In this document: one piece after another, positions 63,739 to 64,000 of the stretch | Layout of the letters: every line of letters begins with the position of its first letter | Numbering within the stretch: position 1 is the first letter of the stretch | From: Sporopachydermia quercuum | Taxonomy: Eukaryota > Ascomycota > Sporopachydermiomycetes > Sporopachydermiales > Sporopachydermiaceae | Assembly (NCBI GenBank): GCA_001599295.1 | Contig: BCGN01000006.1 | Span: 992,001 to 1,056,000 of the forward strand | Direction of reading: 5' to 3' | DNA length: 64,000 bases | Translations under genes and position numbers: made by a program | The notes under the pieces: generated by a model | The model's input: only the letters and a program-made list of their open reading frames with translations | Databases searched by the model: none | What the model was told of the DNA's origin: nothing

Positions 63739-64000
63739 TTAAATCTTAGGAGAAGTTCTCAAAAAATGTGTAGGACATTCATAGCCACCTGGATTGAATT
63801 TAAGATAATCTTGGTGGTAATTCTCCGCGTCGTAGAAGTTGTATAGTGGTTCAATTTCTGTGACTATACGATGATTGGGGTAATACTCCTTCTGAATTCT
63901 TTGTTGAACCGATTCATAAACTGGAAGATCTCGTTCTTTATCTTCCTCTAAATAGTATAAAGCTGATTTATAATTAGTTCCAACGTCTGGGCCTTGTCGG
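63739..64000 (-). CDS. MXR1: Methionine-S-sulfoxide reductase A, 3' part
   Basis: A partial frame whose stop TAA is at 63739-63741 and whose 5' part lies beyond the window. It encodes 86 residues of MsrA, which repairs methionine-S-sulfoxide. Segments seen are RQGPDVGTNYKSALYY, near the start of the fragment, and FYDAENYHQDYLKFNPGGY followed by ECPTHFLRTSP at the C-terminus, typical of the eukaryotic family. The catalytic GCFW motif would be in the missing part. With the MsrB gene at 17.5 kb, the window holds genes for both methionine sulfoxide epimers. Confidence 0.92.
   Translation of the reverse strand, partial: RQGPDVGTNYKSALYYLEEDKERDLPVYESVQQRIQKEYYPNHRIVTEIEPLYNFYDAENYHQDYLKFNPGGYECPTHFLRTSPKI

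Overview
The window is a 64 kb piece of a budding-yeast (Saccharomycotina) nuclear chromosome. The genes have closest recognisable relatives in Saccharomyces (EDC3, VAC8, ZAP1, GLO1, VHC1, MAG1, DYS1, LAP4, DUR1,2, UBP1, IRC21, RRP5, MXR1/MXR2). It is not a Saccharomycetaceae genome, because it carries a nuclear gene for a respiratory complex I accessory subunit (NDUFA12 family), which that family has lost. CTG codons sit at positions where the family has leucine (for example 9764-9766 in VAC8, 47065-47067 and 47641-47643 in DUR1,2), so this is not a CUG-Ser yeast. The genus cannot be fixed by reading alone. Isolated N bases are scattered through the sequence.

Layout. 1-3.6 kb: a RING-like/WD40-like protein, possibly the SPS-sensor component Ptr3 (minus). 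5.6-10.7 kb: EDC3 (spliced) and VAC8 (plus). 12.2-17.3 kb: ZAP1 (minus), its promoter with two exact zinc-responsive elements, and GLO1 (plus). 17.5-24.4 kb: mitochondrial-type MsrB (minus), a spliced twin-CX9C EMI1-like gene and the cation-chloride cotransporter VHC1 (plus). 24.9-29.8 kb: tRNA-Ser(UGA), MAG1, the spliced NDUFA12 gene with a 16-nt internal exon, and DYS1 (minus). 30.8-36.2 kb: a cytochrome P450 (minus) and vacuolar aminopeptidase LAP4 (plus). 36.2-42.6 kb is a long stretch with no gene I can support. 42.7-48.2 kb: DUR1,2, whose codon use differs visibly from its neighbours. 50.4-56.6 kb: UBP1 (minus), the spliced cytochrome-b5-domain gene IRC21 (plus), and a spliced gene for a small mitochondrial-type HMG-box protein (minus). 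57.8-64 kb: RRP5 (minus) and the 3' part of MsrA (minus), cut by the window end.

The genes are independent yeast transcription units, not an operon or a gene cluster. Recurring themes are mitochondrial function (NDUFA12, HMG-box protein, MsrB, EMI1-like, perhaps an extended GLO1 isoform), the vacuole (VAC8, VHC1, LAP4) and nutrient sensing (ZAP1, possible PTR3, DUR1,2). Six introns in five genes share one grammar: donor GTAAGT/GTAAGC/GTATGT, a CTAAC-type branch point, and an acceptor about 10-15 nt later.

No mobile element, virus-like element, CRISPR array or clearly new multi-gene system was seen. The most informative observations are the paired ZREs upstream of ZAP1 (one inside a perfect 23-bp palindrome), the 16-nt microexon, the compact mitochondrial HMG-box gene, the compositional oddity and possible 5' leader intron of DUR1,2, and the filamentous-fungus-like P450.
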